Part shown: positions 13,885 through 21,477 of the stretch, in pieces
Layout: the number at the start of each line of letters is the position of its first letter
Numbering within the stretch: position 1 is the stretch's first letter
Source of the DNA: UBA3210 sp963623095
GTDB taxonomy: Bacteria; Bacillota_I; Bacilli_A; RFN20; CAG-449
Assembly: GCA_963623095.1 (NCBI GenBank)
Contig: CAVFKD010000026.1
Location: 1-21,737 of the forward strand
Reading direction: 5' to 3'
DNA length: 21,737 nt
Translations under genes and position numbers: made by a program
The notes under the pieces: model-generated
Told to the model about the DNA's origin: nothing
Databases searched by the model: none
What the model saw: the letters and a program-made list of their open reading frames with translations, nothing else

Positions 13885-15921
13885 ATGTACAAAAAGTACG
13901 AAGCATGGGAAGGATTCGTTCCTGGCAAATGGTGTGACGATGAAGTTAACGTACGTGACTTTATCCAAAAGAACTATACTCCTTATGAAGGAGACGCAAG
14001 CTTCTTAGAAGGACCAACAGAAGCTACAACTAAACTATGGGATATAGTTTGTGATTTATCAAAGAAAGAAAGAGAAGCAGGTGGCGTTTTAAAAGCTGAT
14101 ACTGATATTATTTCAACAGTTGATTCTCACGAACCTGGATATTTAGCAAAAGATCTTGAAAAAATCGTTGGTTTACAAACAGATGAACCATTCAAGAGAG
14201 CATTAATGCCTTTCGGTGGTATTAAAATGGCTATCCAAGCAAATGAAATGTATGGTTATGAAGTTTCTGATAGAGTAAAAGAAATTTTCTCATATAGAAA
14301 AACACATAACGATGGTGTTTTCGATGCTTATACACCTGAAATGATGGCAGCAAGACACGCTCACATTTTAACAGGTTTACCAGATACTTATGGTAGAGGT
14401 AGAATTGTTGGTGACTATCGTAGAATTGCTTTATATGGTATCGACTACTTAATTGCACATAAAGAATTAGATAAATCTTTAATCGATGGTGAAATGACAC
14501 CTGATAAAGTAAGAGATAGAGAAGAAATCTCAGAACAAATCAAAGCATTAAAAGCTTTAAAACATCAAGCTGAAAGATATGGTTGCGATATTTCAAAACC
14601 TGCAACAACAGCTAAAGAAGCTATCCAAGCATTATACTTCGGTTACTTAGGCGCAGTTAAAGATCAAAACGGTGCTGCTATGTCAATCGGTAGAAACTCA
14701 ACTTTCTTAGATATCTACATTGAAAGAGATTTAAAGAAAGGTATCTTAACAGAAAAAGAAGCTCAAGAATTAATGGATCACTTCATCATGAAGTTAAGAA
14801 TTGTTAAATTCATGAGAATTCAATCATACAACGAATTATTCTCAGGCGACCCAACATGGGTTACAGAATCAATCGGTGGTATGGGTGTTGATGGAAGAAC
14901 TCTTGTTACAAAGAACTCATTCCGTGTACTTCACACATTACAAAACTTAGGTCCTGCACCAGAACCAAACTTAACAGTCTTATGGTCAAAATCATTACCA
15001 ATGGGCTTCAAGAGATTCTGTGCTGACTTATCAATTAAGACATCTTCAATTCAATACGAATCAGATGAATTAATGAGACCATTAATGGGTGATGACTACT
15101 GTATCGCTTGCTGTGTCTCTTCAATGAGAGTTGGTAAAGATATGCAATTCTTCGGCGCAAGAGCTAACTTAGCAAAATGTTTATTATACGCGATGAACGG
15201 TGGTAAAGATGAATTATTACTTGATAAGAAAACAGGTAAACCACTTCAAGTTTCACCAACATTCGCTCCAATTTTAGGTGATGAACCATTAAATTACGAC
15301 GATGTTATCCAAAAATATACAACAATGATGGAATGGCTCGCTGGTTTATATGTTAATACATTAAACTTAATCCACTACATGCACGATAAATATTCTTATG
15401 AAGCATTAGAAATGGGCTTACATGATTCAAAAGTTGGCAGATTCTTCGCAACAGGTATCGCTGGCTTATCATGTGCAGTTGATAGCTTATCCGCAATCAA
15501 ATATGCAAAAGTTACTCCAATCAGAAATGAATTTGGTATTATCACAGACTTCAAGACAGAAGGCGACTTCCCTAAATATGGTAACAACGATGATAGAGTC
15601 GATGATATCGCAGTATGGCTTGTTAAGACATTCATGAATATGATTAAGAAACACTATACATACCGTGAATCAGTCCCAACAATGTCTATCTTAACAATTA
15701 CTTCAAACGTTGTTTATGGTAAGAAGACTGGTAATACTCCAGATGGCAGAAGAGCAGGACAACCTTTAGCTCCAGGTGCTAACCCAATGCATGGCCGTGA
15801 CCATTCAGGCGCATTAGCTTCACTTGAATCAGTCGCTAAACTTCCTTATGATTACTCAAGAGATGGAATTTCAAATACATTCTCAATTACTCCATCTTCA
15901 TTAGGTAAAGACGAAGACTAA
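13885..15921 (+). CDS. pflB: Pyruvate formate-lyase catalytic part, lacking the glycyl-radical domain
   Basis: Pyruvate formate-lyase converts pyruvate and CoA to acetyl-CoA and formate during anaerobic fermentation. This 678-residue protein matches the family closely. It contains the two adjacent catalytic cysteines C409-C410 in YCIACCVSSMRVGKDMQFFGARANLAKC, and ends with NTFSITPSSLGKDED. In E. coli the enzyme continues for about 80 more residues that hold the radical glycine. Here the frame stops at TAA 15919 and the remainder is encoded separately from 15943. The two parts total 755 residues, the normal full length. Both lie in the same frame but two in-frame TAA codons (15919 and 15937) separate them. 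The start follows GAGAGGT. Codon choice (more TTC, TAC and AAC than neighbours) suggests high expression. The protein should be inactive without a partner supplying the glycine. Confidence 0.95.
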   Translation: MYKKYEAWEGFVPGKWCDDEVNVRDFIQKNYTPYEGDASFLEGPTEATTKLWDIVCDLSKKEREAGGVLKADTDIISTVDSHEPGYLAKDLEKIVGLQTDEPFKRALMPFGGIKMAIQANEMYGYEVSDRVKEIFSYRKTHNDGVFDAYTPEMMAARHAHILTGLPDTYGRGRIVGDYRRIALYGIDYLIAHKELDKSLIDGEMTPDKVRDREEISEQIKALKALKHQAERYGCDISKPATTAKEAIQALYFGYLGAVKDQNGAAMSIGRNSTFLDIYIERDLKKGILTEKEAQELMDHFIMKLRIVKFMRIQSYNELFSGDPTWVTESIGGMGVDGRTLVTKNSFRVLHTLQNLGPAPEPNLTVLWSKSLPMGFKRFCADLSIKTSSIQYESDELMRPLMGDDYCIACCVSSMRVGKDMQFFGARANLAKCLLYAMNGGKDELLLDKKTGKPLQVSPTFAPILGDEPLNYDDVIQKYTTMMEWLAGLYVNTLNLIHYMHDKYSYEALEMGLHDSKVGRFFATGIAGLSCAVDSLSAIKYAKVTPIRNEFGIITDFKTEGDFPKYGNNDDRVDDIAVWLVKTFMNMIKKHYTYRESVPTMSILTITSNVVYGKKTGNTPDGRRAGQPLAPGANPMHGRDHSGALASLESVAKLPYDYSRDGISNTFSITPSSLGKDED

Positions 15922-15925
15922 TTTG

Positions 15926-15932
15926 AAAGGAG
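15926..15932 (+). promoter_or_regulatory. Ribosome binding site of the separate glycyl-radical domain
   Basis: AAAGGAG lies ten bases before ATG 15943, between the pflB stop and the second in-frame TAA. It shows that the radical domain has its own translation start and is not made by readthrough. Confidence 0.85.
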
Positions 15933-15942
15933 AAATTAAATT

Positions 15943-16176
15943 ATGTCACAAAGAACAGATAATTTAGTTCAAATGTTAGATACATACGTATCTGACGGAG
16001 GATACCACTTAAACGTTAATGTTTTCAATAGAGAAACATTATTAGATGCACAACAACATCCAGAAAAATATCCTCAATTAACAATCAGAGTTTCAGGATA
16101 TGCAGTTAACTTCATCAAATTAACAAAAGAACAACAAGATGATGTTATCTCAAGAACAATCCACGAATCAATGTAA
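15943..16176 (+). CDS. grcA: Autonomous glycyl-radical domain of pyruvate formate-lyase (GrcA/YfiD-like)
   Basis: The 77-residue protein equals the C-terminal domain of a normal PflB. GGYHLNVNVFNRETLLDAQQHPEKYPQLTIRVSGYAVNF carries the radical glycine G52 in RVSGYAVNF, and the end RTIHESM matches the usual PflB C-terminus. E. coli GrcA (YfiD) is a comparable stand-alone domain, but it replaces a damaged domain in an otherwise full-length PflB. Here the upstream pflB lacks the domain, so this protein looks like an obligatory subunit. It lacks the N-terminal extension of E. coli GrcA and begins with only about 19 residues before the shared domain. It has its own AAAGGAG and is followed by a strong terminator. 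PflA is the expected activator. Confidence 0.94.
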   Translation: MSQRTDNLVQMLDTYVSDGGYHLNVNVFNRETLLDAQQHPEKYPQLTIRVSGYAVNFIKLTKEQQDDVISRTIHESM

Positions 16177-16184
16177 TTGAACTG

Positions 16185-16211
16185 ACACCCCATTAATTTG
16201 GGGTGTTTTTT
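16185..16211 (+). terminator. Terminator of the pfl operon
   Basis: ACACCCCA (16185-16192), loop TTAATT and TGGGGTGT (16199-16206) form a perfect 8-bp GC-rich stem that runs into six T, nine bases after the grcA stop. Confidence 0.95.
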
Positions 16212-16239
16212 GTTGGGAAAAATAACTATTTATATTTAT

Positions 16240-16260
16240 TTAATACTTATAAAGTATTAA
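16240..16260. promoter_or_regulatory. Perfect inverted repeat upstream of the M16C peptidase
   Basis: TTAATACTT (16240-16248), centre ATA and AAGTATTAA (16252-16260) form a perfect 9+3+9 repeat 30 bases before the start codon. It could be an operator or a leader hairpin. No convincing -35/-10 pair was found in 16212-16275, so its position relative to a promoter is unknown. Confidence 0.4.
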
Positions 16261-16290
16261 AATTATTCTTAATTTAAGGAGAACAATTAT

Positions 16291-19173
16291 ATGAATATTA
16301 ATGACGTAATACATGGATTTAAATTATTATCCATTCGTGAATGTAACGACGTTAAAGTTACTATGTATGAATTTGAACATATTAAATCAAAAGGTAAATT
16401 AGTTTATTTACAAAATGATGATCCTAATGCAAGTTTTGCCATTGGATTTAAAACATTGCCATTTGATCATACAGGTGTTTGCCACATTATTGAACATTCA
16501 GTTTTATGCGGATCTAAAAAGTATCCTTTAAAAGAACCATTTGTTAATTTATTAAAAACAAGTTTATCAACTTTTTTAAATGCTTTTACTGCATCTGATT
16601 GGACTATGTATCCATTCGCAAGCCAAACACCAAAGGATTATGATAATATTCTTTCTATTTATTTAGATGCTGTTTTTAATCCTATTTCAATGATCAATAA
16701 TAAACCTTTCTTACAAGAAGGATGGCATTTAGAATTAATGGATGAAGAATCTTTACCTTGCTATAAAGGTGTTGTTTACAATGAAATGAAAGGTGCAACT
16801 TCTGGAGTTGATGAACAACTTTCTTATGCAATGAAAGATATTATGTTTAAAGATACTCCATATCATTGGAATTCTGGAGGAGATCCTGAATATATTCCTA
16901 CTTTAACTTATAAACAATATTGTGATTTTTATAAATCTCATTATGTTCCTTCAAATGCATTATGCGTATTATATGGACAAATGGATATTGAAAAGAGATT
17001 AAAATTCATTGATAAATATTATTCTAAATATGATTATGTAGAATCTTTCAAGATTGTTCCTCAAGCACCACATATTAATTTAGACTATAAAAAAGAATAT
17101 GCTTTAGGACAAGGAGAAGAAATTAAAGATAATACTTATTTCTCATTATGCTATAGACTCGCAGATTTTAATAATCAAAGAGAAAATATTGCTTGTTCTA
17201 TCCTTTTTGAAACATTGCTTTCTGATAATGATTCTCCATTAAAAAAGGCTTTATTAGATGCGAACATGGGACAAGATATCTCTTATTCATTAGATGATAA
17301 TAATATTATTACAACTTTAAATTTAACATTAGAAAAATCAAATCCTTCTATGAAAGAAAAATTCAAGAAAGTATTTGAAAGTGAAGTTAAGAAGTTTGTT
17401 GATAATGGTATTGATAAAAACTTATTACTCGCGACAATTAATTACCGCGAATTCAAATCTAAAGAATTAGATATGGGTGGAATTTCTAAAGGTATCCTTC
17501 TTGCGATGAATATGATGGGATCATTCAATTACGATGGTGATTTAATCGATACATTAGAATTCCAAAAACATTATGATTTCTTAAAAGAAGCATTAAAAGG
17601 TGACTATTTTGAAAAATTATTAGAAAAATATATTTTAAAATCTAACCATGTTTGTGAAGTTACTTTAGTTCCAAGTTTAACTTTAGAAAAACAAAAAGCG
17701 GATAAGATGAATCAATTAATGAAAGAAACTAAAGACAAGATGTCAAAAGATGAAATTAAAGCTTTAGTTAAACAAACTAAAGATTTAATTGAATATCAAG
17801 AACATGTTGATACTAAAGAAGAAATTGCTTTACTTCCTTCTTTAAAATTAAAAGATATTCCTTCTAAAGTTAATTATGTAACAACAAAGAAAACAAAAAT
17901 AGGTAAATATAAAGGTATCTACCATGATATCAATTCAAATAACATTGCTTATGTAAGCTTAAATTTTGGATTAAATAATGTTACATACGATGAATTAAAA
18001 TATATCCGTTTATTTAAAGGCTTATTCTTAAATTGCTCAACAAGTAAACATTCTTCATTAGAATTAACATCTTTAATTAAAACTTATTTAGGATCATTTA
18101 GTTTCTCTTTAAGCTTATATGAATCAAAAGATCATCTAAATAATTTTAATTTAATTTTATCAACTTCTTCATTAAATACAAATGTAAGTTATATCCCATT
18201 AATTGTTAATGAAGTTATCAATGAAACAATCTTTGATAAGAAAAATGTAAAACAAGTATTAACTCAAATTGTTAATGCTTCAAAACAAAAACTAATTCAA
18301 GATGGTACATCTTTAGCTTTAGATGAAGCAAAATCTTGCTATAGCTATGGTTCTTATTTAAACGCGAATATAATGTCAGGAATTAACGCATATCATTTCT
18401 ATAAGGATTTATTAGATAACTTTAATTATAAAGAAATTAAAAAGCATTTAAACGCACTTAAAAAGGCTATCTTTAGCAAACAAAACTTATTGATTTCTTA
18501 TTCAATAAATAATGAATGCGAAGAACAAGTCAGAACTGAATTAGAAAAATTTGATTTTAAATCATCTCGTATCTCAAATAAATTAGTCATTAACTTAAAT
18601 AAAGTTAATAAAAAAGCAATCATTATCCCAAGTGAAGTTTCTTATAATGTCGTCGCGAATGATTTAAGCAAATATGAAACTTCTTATAAAGGATATATGA
18701 GTTTAATTTCTCATATTTGTACATATGATTATCTTTGGAACAATGTTAGAGTTAAAGGTGGAGCATATGGAACAAGTATGTCTGTTACTAAGAAGAATTT
18801 AATGGCTTTAACTTCATACCGTGATCCAAATGTTAATAACACTTATAAAACATATGAAGAATTACCTTCTTATTTAAAATCATTTAATGTCGATGAAAAT
18901 GATTTTAAAAATTATATCATTGGTTGTTTAGGTGGCTTTGATGCACCTTTATCTCCTAGCCAACAAGCAGTTTTAGGCGATATGTTATTCTTCACTAAAA
19001 CTTCTAAAAAAGACCGTGAAAATACTAAAAAGGAAATTATTAATGCTTCAATTGAAGATATTCATGCCTTTGGAGATATCGCAAGTAAAGCAATTAATGA
19101 AGGTGCGAAGGTTACTATCGGTAATAAAGATAAAATTGCTGAATATGACTTTGATGAAATAATCACTTTATAA
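16291..19173 (+). CDS. M16C-family zinc metallopeptidase (presequence-protease/PreP-like)
   Basis: The 960-residue length and layout match M16C peptidases such as mitochondrial PreP/Cym1 and bacterial homologues, which degrade small unfolded peptides inside a closed chamber. The inverted zinc motif HIIEH is at residues 65-69 (H65, E68, H69) in HTGVCHIIEHSVLCGSKKYPLKEPF. The third ligand is probably E165 in VVYNEMKG. STFLNAFTASDWTMYPFASQ is typical of the group. A charged hinge lies near residues 470-510 (KQKADKMNQLMKETKDKM). The second half contains the conserved NVRVKGGAYGTSMS. No signal peptide is seen, so it is likely cytoplasmic. AAGGAGA precedes the ATG. The gene stands alone between two terminators. 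Confidence 0.95.
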   Translation: MNINDVIHGFKLLSIRECNDVKVTMYEFEHIKSKGKLVYLQNDDPNASFAIGFKTLPFDHTGVCHIIEHSVLCGSKKYPLKEPFVNLLKTSLSTFLNAFTASDWTMYPFASQTPKDYDNILSIYLDAVFNPISMINNKPFLQEGWHLELMDEESLPCYKGVVYNEMKGATSGVDEQLSYAMKDIMFKDTPYHWNSGGDPEYIPTLTYKQYCDFYKSHYVPSNALCVLYGQMDIEKRLKFIDKYYSKYDYVESFKIVPQAPHINLDYKKEYALGQGEEIKDNTYFSLCYRLADFNNQRENIACSILFETLLSDNDSPLKKALLDANMGQDISYSLDDNNIITTLNLTLEKSNPSMKEKFKKVFESEVKKFVDNGIDKNLLLATINYREFKSKELDMGGISKGILLAMNMMGSFNYDGDLIDTLEFQKHYDFLKEALKGDYFEKLLEKYILKSNHVCEVTLVPSLTLEKQKADKMNQLMKETKDKMSKDEIKALVKQTKDLIEYQEHVDTKEEIALLPSLKLKDIPSKVNYVTTKKTKIGKYKGIYHDINSNNIAYVSLNFGLNNVTYDELKYIRLFKGLFLNCSTSKHSSLELTSLIKTYLGSFSFSLSLYESKDHLNNFNLILSTSSLNTNVSYIPLIVNEVINETIFDKKNVKQVLTQIVNASKQKLIQDGTSLALDEAKSCYSYGSYLNANIMSGINAYHFYKDLLDNFNYKEIKKHLNALKKAIFSKQNLLISYSINNECEEQVRTELEKFDFKSSRISNKLVINLNKVNKKAIIIPSEVSYNVVANDLSKYETSYKGYMSLISHICTYDYLWNNVRVKGGAYGTSMSVTKKNLMALTSYRDPNVNNTYKTYEELPSYLKSFNVDENDFKNYIIGCLGGFDAPLSPSQQAVLGDMLFFTKTSKKDRENTKKEIINASIEDIHAFGDIASKAINEGAKVTIGNKDKIAEYDFDEIITL

Positions 19174-19177
19174 ATGT

Positions 19178-19206
19178 AAGAACGTTATTCACTTAACGTT
19201 CTTTTT
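19178..19206 (+). terminator. Terminator of the M16C peptidase gene
   Basis: AAGAACGTTA (19178-19187), loop TTCACT and TAACGTTCTT (19194-19203) form a perfect 10-bp stem ending in a short T tract, directly after the stop codon. Confidence 0.9.
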
Positions 19207-19230
19207 ATTTATGAATAAGGTAAAATAGTT

Positions 19231-19236
19231 TATAAT
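19231..19236 (+). promoter_or_regulatory. Probable -10 element of truB-ribF
   Basis: A perfect TATAAT lies 17 bases after the weak TTTATG (19208-19213). The predicted start near 19243 would leave only about 10 leader bases before ATG 19253, with AGGTG at the very 5' end. The element is therefore plausible but not certain. Confidence 0.4.
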
Positions 19237-19252
19237 CTAATAGGTGATAAAT

Positions 19253-20098
19253 ATGGATGGAATTTTATTAATTAATAAAGAAATTGGTGTTACTAGCCGT
19301 GATGTAGTAAATAAATTAATGAAAAAATTTAATACTAAGAAAATGGGCCATACAGGTACATTAGATCCTTTTGCTTCAGGACTTATGATTGTAAGTATTA
19401 ATAAAGGAACTAAAATATCTCAATTCATGGAAAATTTATCTAAAGAATACATTGCAAGAGTTGTTTTAGGTAGTGATACTGATACTTTGGATTTAGATGG
19501 AACTATCACAAATACCAAGGATATGGATGAACCTTTAGATAAGAACAAACTTCTTGATGTTATCTCACATTATATTGGTAATATTAGTCAAATTCCTCCG
19601 ATGTATTCCGCGTTAAAAGTAAATGGTGTTCCATTATACAAAATGGCTAGAAATGGTGAAGAAATCGAAAGAAAAGCAAGAAATATCACCATTGATAATA
19701 TTCAATTATTAAGCATGGATAAAAATTCATTTATCATTGATGTTAATTGTTCTAAAGGGACATATATTAGAACATTAGGTGTTGATATCGCGCATGAATA
19801 TGGTTATCCTGGACATTTAGAATTATTAACTCGTACTCGTGTTGGTAAATATCTTTTAAAGAATGCCAAAACGATTGAAGAAGTAACAGAAGATGATATT
19901 ATTTCTATTTCTGATGCTTTAAGCCACATACCAAGTGTAATAGTTGAAGGAGAAATAGAAAAGAAAGTAAGAAACGGGGTAGCTTTAAGACTTTCTAATA
20001 ATCCAATGGTTGTTTGTAAAACAAAAAATGATGAAGTTCTTGCCATTTATGAAATTAAAGAAGATGGAAAACATCATTGTTTAAGAGGCTTATTATAA
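19253..20098 (+). CDS. truB: tRNA pseudouridine-55 synthase
   Basis: TruB makes pseudouridine 55 in the T loop of nearly all tRNAs. The 281-residue protein starts with the usual MDGILLINKEIGVTSRDVV. It has the catalytic D38 in KMGHTGTLDPFASGLM, then QIPPMYSALKVNGVPLYKMAR and SKGTYIRTLGVDI. A C-terminal PUA-like part follows. ATG 19253 is preferred over the GTG three codons upstream because AGGTG then serves as ribosome binding site and the protein begins at the conserved MDG. The stop overlaps the ribF start (TAATG), so the two are coupled. Confidence 0.96.
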   Translation: MDGILLINKEIGVTSRDVVNKLMKKFNTKKMGHTGTLDPFASGLMIVSINKGTKISQFMENLSKEYIARVVLGSDTDTLDLDGTITNTKDMDEPLDKNKLLDVISHYIGNISQIPPMYSALKVNGVPLYKMARNGEEIERKARNITIDNIQLLSMDKNSFIIDVNCSKGTYIRTLGVDIAHEYGYPGHLELLTRTRVGKYLLKNAKTIEEVTEDDIISISDALSHIPSVIVEGEIEKKVRNGVALRLSNNPMVVCKTKNDEVLAIYEIKEDGKHHCLRGLL

Positions 20099-21003
20099 TG
20101 GAAGTTATTAAAATTAGTTTAAATGATGTTCCTTCAATCAATATTGATACTTTAATTTTAGGCTATTTTGATGCATTCCATTTAGGACATATCGCTTTAA
20201 TTAATAAAGCAAAACAAATATCATCAAACATTGGTTTAATGACTTTTGATAAGAATCCTAAAGCGGTTTTATTAAATAAAGAAGTGGAAGAGATAAATTC
20301 CTTAGAAGAAAGAATTAATATTGCTTCTTTATTAGGTGTTTCCAAATTCATCATTCTAGAAATTAATAAAGATGTATTTAATATTTCTAAAGAAGAATTT
20401 ATTTCTAAAATAATTTCTAAGATTAATCCTAAAAACATCCTCTGCGGATATGATTATACATATGGAAGAAATAAAGAAGGTAATGTTGATACATTAAAAT
20501 CCTTAAATAAATATAACGTTTATGAAGTAAAACCAATTTTAAATGGTAAAGGGATAAAAATATCTTCTACCTATATTAAATATTTAATTTCTCAAGGTGA
20601 TATAAAAAAAGCTAATAGCTATCTTTATCAAGATTATCAAATTAACGGAGTAGTACAATTAGGTAATAAAATTGGCCGAACGATTGGTTTTAAAACTGCG
20701 AATATCGATCCTAAAAATAAATACGTATTACCAAGTAATGGTGTTTATGCAGGTATATGTTTAGTTGATGGGGTGAATTATAAATGTATGATAAATGTTG
20801 GAATTCATCCAACCATTAAAGAATTAGATCATAAGATTATTGAAGTTCATATCTTAAATTTTGATTTAGATATATATGGAAAAACAATAAGTGTTATCTT
20901 TAAAGATAAATTAAGAGATGAAAAGAAATTTGCTTCATTAGATGATTTAAAAAAAGAGTTAATTAAAAATAGGACTCAAACTGAAGAATTAATTAAACTT
21001 TAA
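20098..21003 (+). CDS. ribF: Bifunctional riboflavin kinase / FAD synthetase
   Basis: RibF converts riboflavin to FMN and then FAD. The N-terminal adenylyltransferase domain has LGYFDAFHLGHIALINKAK (from residue 21), a variant of the usual GxFDGxHxGH nucleotide-binding motif with Ala in place of Gly. It also has the region CGYDYTYGRNKEG. The C-terminal riboflavin kinase domain carries GRTIGFKTAN (193-202), where GFPTAN is usual, then LPSNGVYAG, INVGIHPTI and KIIEVHILNFDLDIYG. The 301-residue length is normal. ATG 20098 is chosen over an upstream ATG because it overlaps the truB stop and has AAGAGG before it. The order truB-ribF-rpsO is common in Firmicutes. Confidence 0.95.
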   Translation: MEVIKISLNDVPSINIDTLILGYFDAFHLGHIALINKAKQISSNIGLMTFDKNPKAVLLNKEVEEINSLEERINIASLLGVSKFIILEINKDVFNISKEEFISKIISKINPKNILCGYDYTYGRNKEGNVDTLKSLNKYNVYEVKPILNGKGIKISSTYIKYLISQGDIKKANSYLYQDYQINGVVQLGNKIGRTIGFKTANIDPKNKYVLPSNGVYAGICLVDGVNYKCMINVGIHPTIKELDHKIIEVHILNFDLDIYGKTISVIFKDKLRDEKKFASLDDLKKELIKNRTQTEELIKL

Positions 21004-21012
21004 AAATAATTG

Positions 21013-21041
21013 TTGAATAATAATTATTAATCTAGTATTAT
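21013..21041 (+). promoter_or_regulatory. Promoter of rpsO
   Basis: TTGAAT (21013-21018) and TATTAT (21036-21041) are separated by 17 bases, the same hexamers and spacing as before ileS. The predicted start is near 21047-21050, at the beginning of the folded rpsO leader. Readthrough from ribF is also possible because no terminator separates them. Confidence 0.5.
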
Positions 21042-21043
21042 TA

Positions 21044-21121
21044 TTTAGCGACTTGACTAGGTATTCGGTAAATACTCCAAGAACACTTGGTTAAGCTAAG
21101 CAAAGAAAGTAGATAAAGGAG
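21044..21121 (+). promoter_or_regulatory. Candidate S15 autoregulatory leader (three-way junction)
   Basis: P1 pairs CTTGA 21052-21056 with TTAAG 21091-21095 and can extend as TTTAG 21044-21048 with CTAAG 21096-21100 around a three-base bulge. P2 pairs GGTATT 21060-21065 with AATACT 21071-21076; its base holds adjacent G-U and G-C pairs. P3 pairs CCAAG 21077-21081 with CTTGG 21086-21090 around loop AACA. S15 is known to bind three-way junctions and G-U/G-C pairs in 16S rRNA and in several rpsO leaders. CTCC at 21075-21078 could also pair with the GGAG of the ribosome binding site. The fold is read by eye; regulation is inference. Confidence 0.6.
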
Positions 21122-21130
21122 ACAATTAAA

Positions 21131-21400
21131 ATGGCACTTTCAAAAGAATTAAAACAAGAATTAGTCGCAAAATACGGTGACAACGAAAAAGACACAGGTA
21201 ACGTTAAAGTTCAAATCGCTATCTTAACAAGCGAAATCAATGCATTAACATTACACTTAAAGTCAAATAAACACGATGGTTCTTCAAGAAGAGGTTTATT
21301 CTCAAAAGTTGGACAAAGAAGAGGTTTATTAGACTATTTAGCAAAGAAAGATTTCGAAGCATATTCTAAATTAATCAAAGATTTAGGTATCAGAAAGTAA
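21131..21400 (+). CDS. rpsO: 30S ribosomal protein S15
   Basis: S15 is a primary binder of the central domain of 16S rRNA during small-subunit assembly. The 89-residue length is standard. Typical segments are NEKDTGNVKVQIAILTSEINALTLHLKSNKHDGSSRRGLFSKVGQRRGLLDYL, including the conserved RNA-contacting HDGSSRRGL and the QRRGLLDYL helix. AAAGGAG (21115-21121) lies at good spacing. Codon choice is enriched in AAC and TTC, as in pflB, which suggests high expression. The structured leader points to feedback by S15 itself. Confidence 0.98.
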   Translation: MALSKELKQELVAKYGDNEKDTGNVKVQIAILTSEINALTLHLKSNKHDGSSRRGLFSKVGQRRGLLDYLAKKDFEAYSKLIKDLGIRK

Positions 21401-21419
21401 TCTAATATTAATTTTATTA

Positions 21420-21447
21420 AAAGCCTATATTATTATGGGCTTTTTTT
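21420..21447 (+). terminator. Terminator of rpsO
   Basis: AAAGCCTAT (21420-21428), loop ATTATT and ATGGGCTTT (21435-21443) form a 9-bp stem with one G-U pair followed by a run of T. Confidence 0.9.
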
Positions 21448-21455
21448 GTTATAAT
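21447..21455 (+). promoter_or_regulatory. Extended -10 promoter for the last gene
   Basis: TGTTATAAT fits an extended -10 with a perfect TATAAT (21450-21455) starting right after the rpsO terminator T tract. No -35 is evident, because that position falls inside the terminator hairpin. Confidence 0.5.
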
Positions 21456-21477
21456 CTTTAAAAGAAAGGGGAAACGT

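Noticed and set aside
14231..14500. Antisense open frames within pflB, including 15396-15635
   Set aside because: They are shadows of a conserved, biased-codon gene and show no independent start signals.
15919..15942. Stop-codon recoding or readthrough joining pflB to the radical domain
   Set aside because: Two separate in-frame TAA codons lie in the gap, TAA is not a Sec or Pyl codon, and a good ribosome binding site plus ATG gives the second part its own start.
21050..21110. A tRNA or tRNA-like gene before rpsO
   Set aside because: There are three stems, but no T-loop GTTCRA motif, no acceptor stem with CCA context and no proper anticodon arm. The S15 leader explanation fits better.
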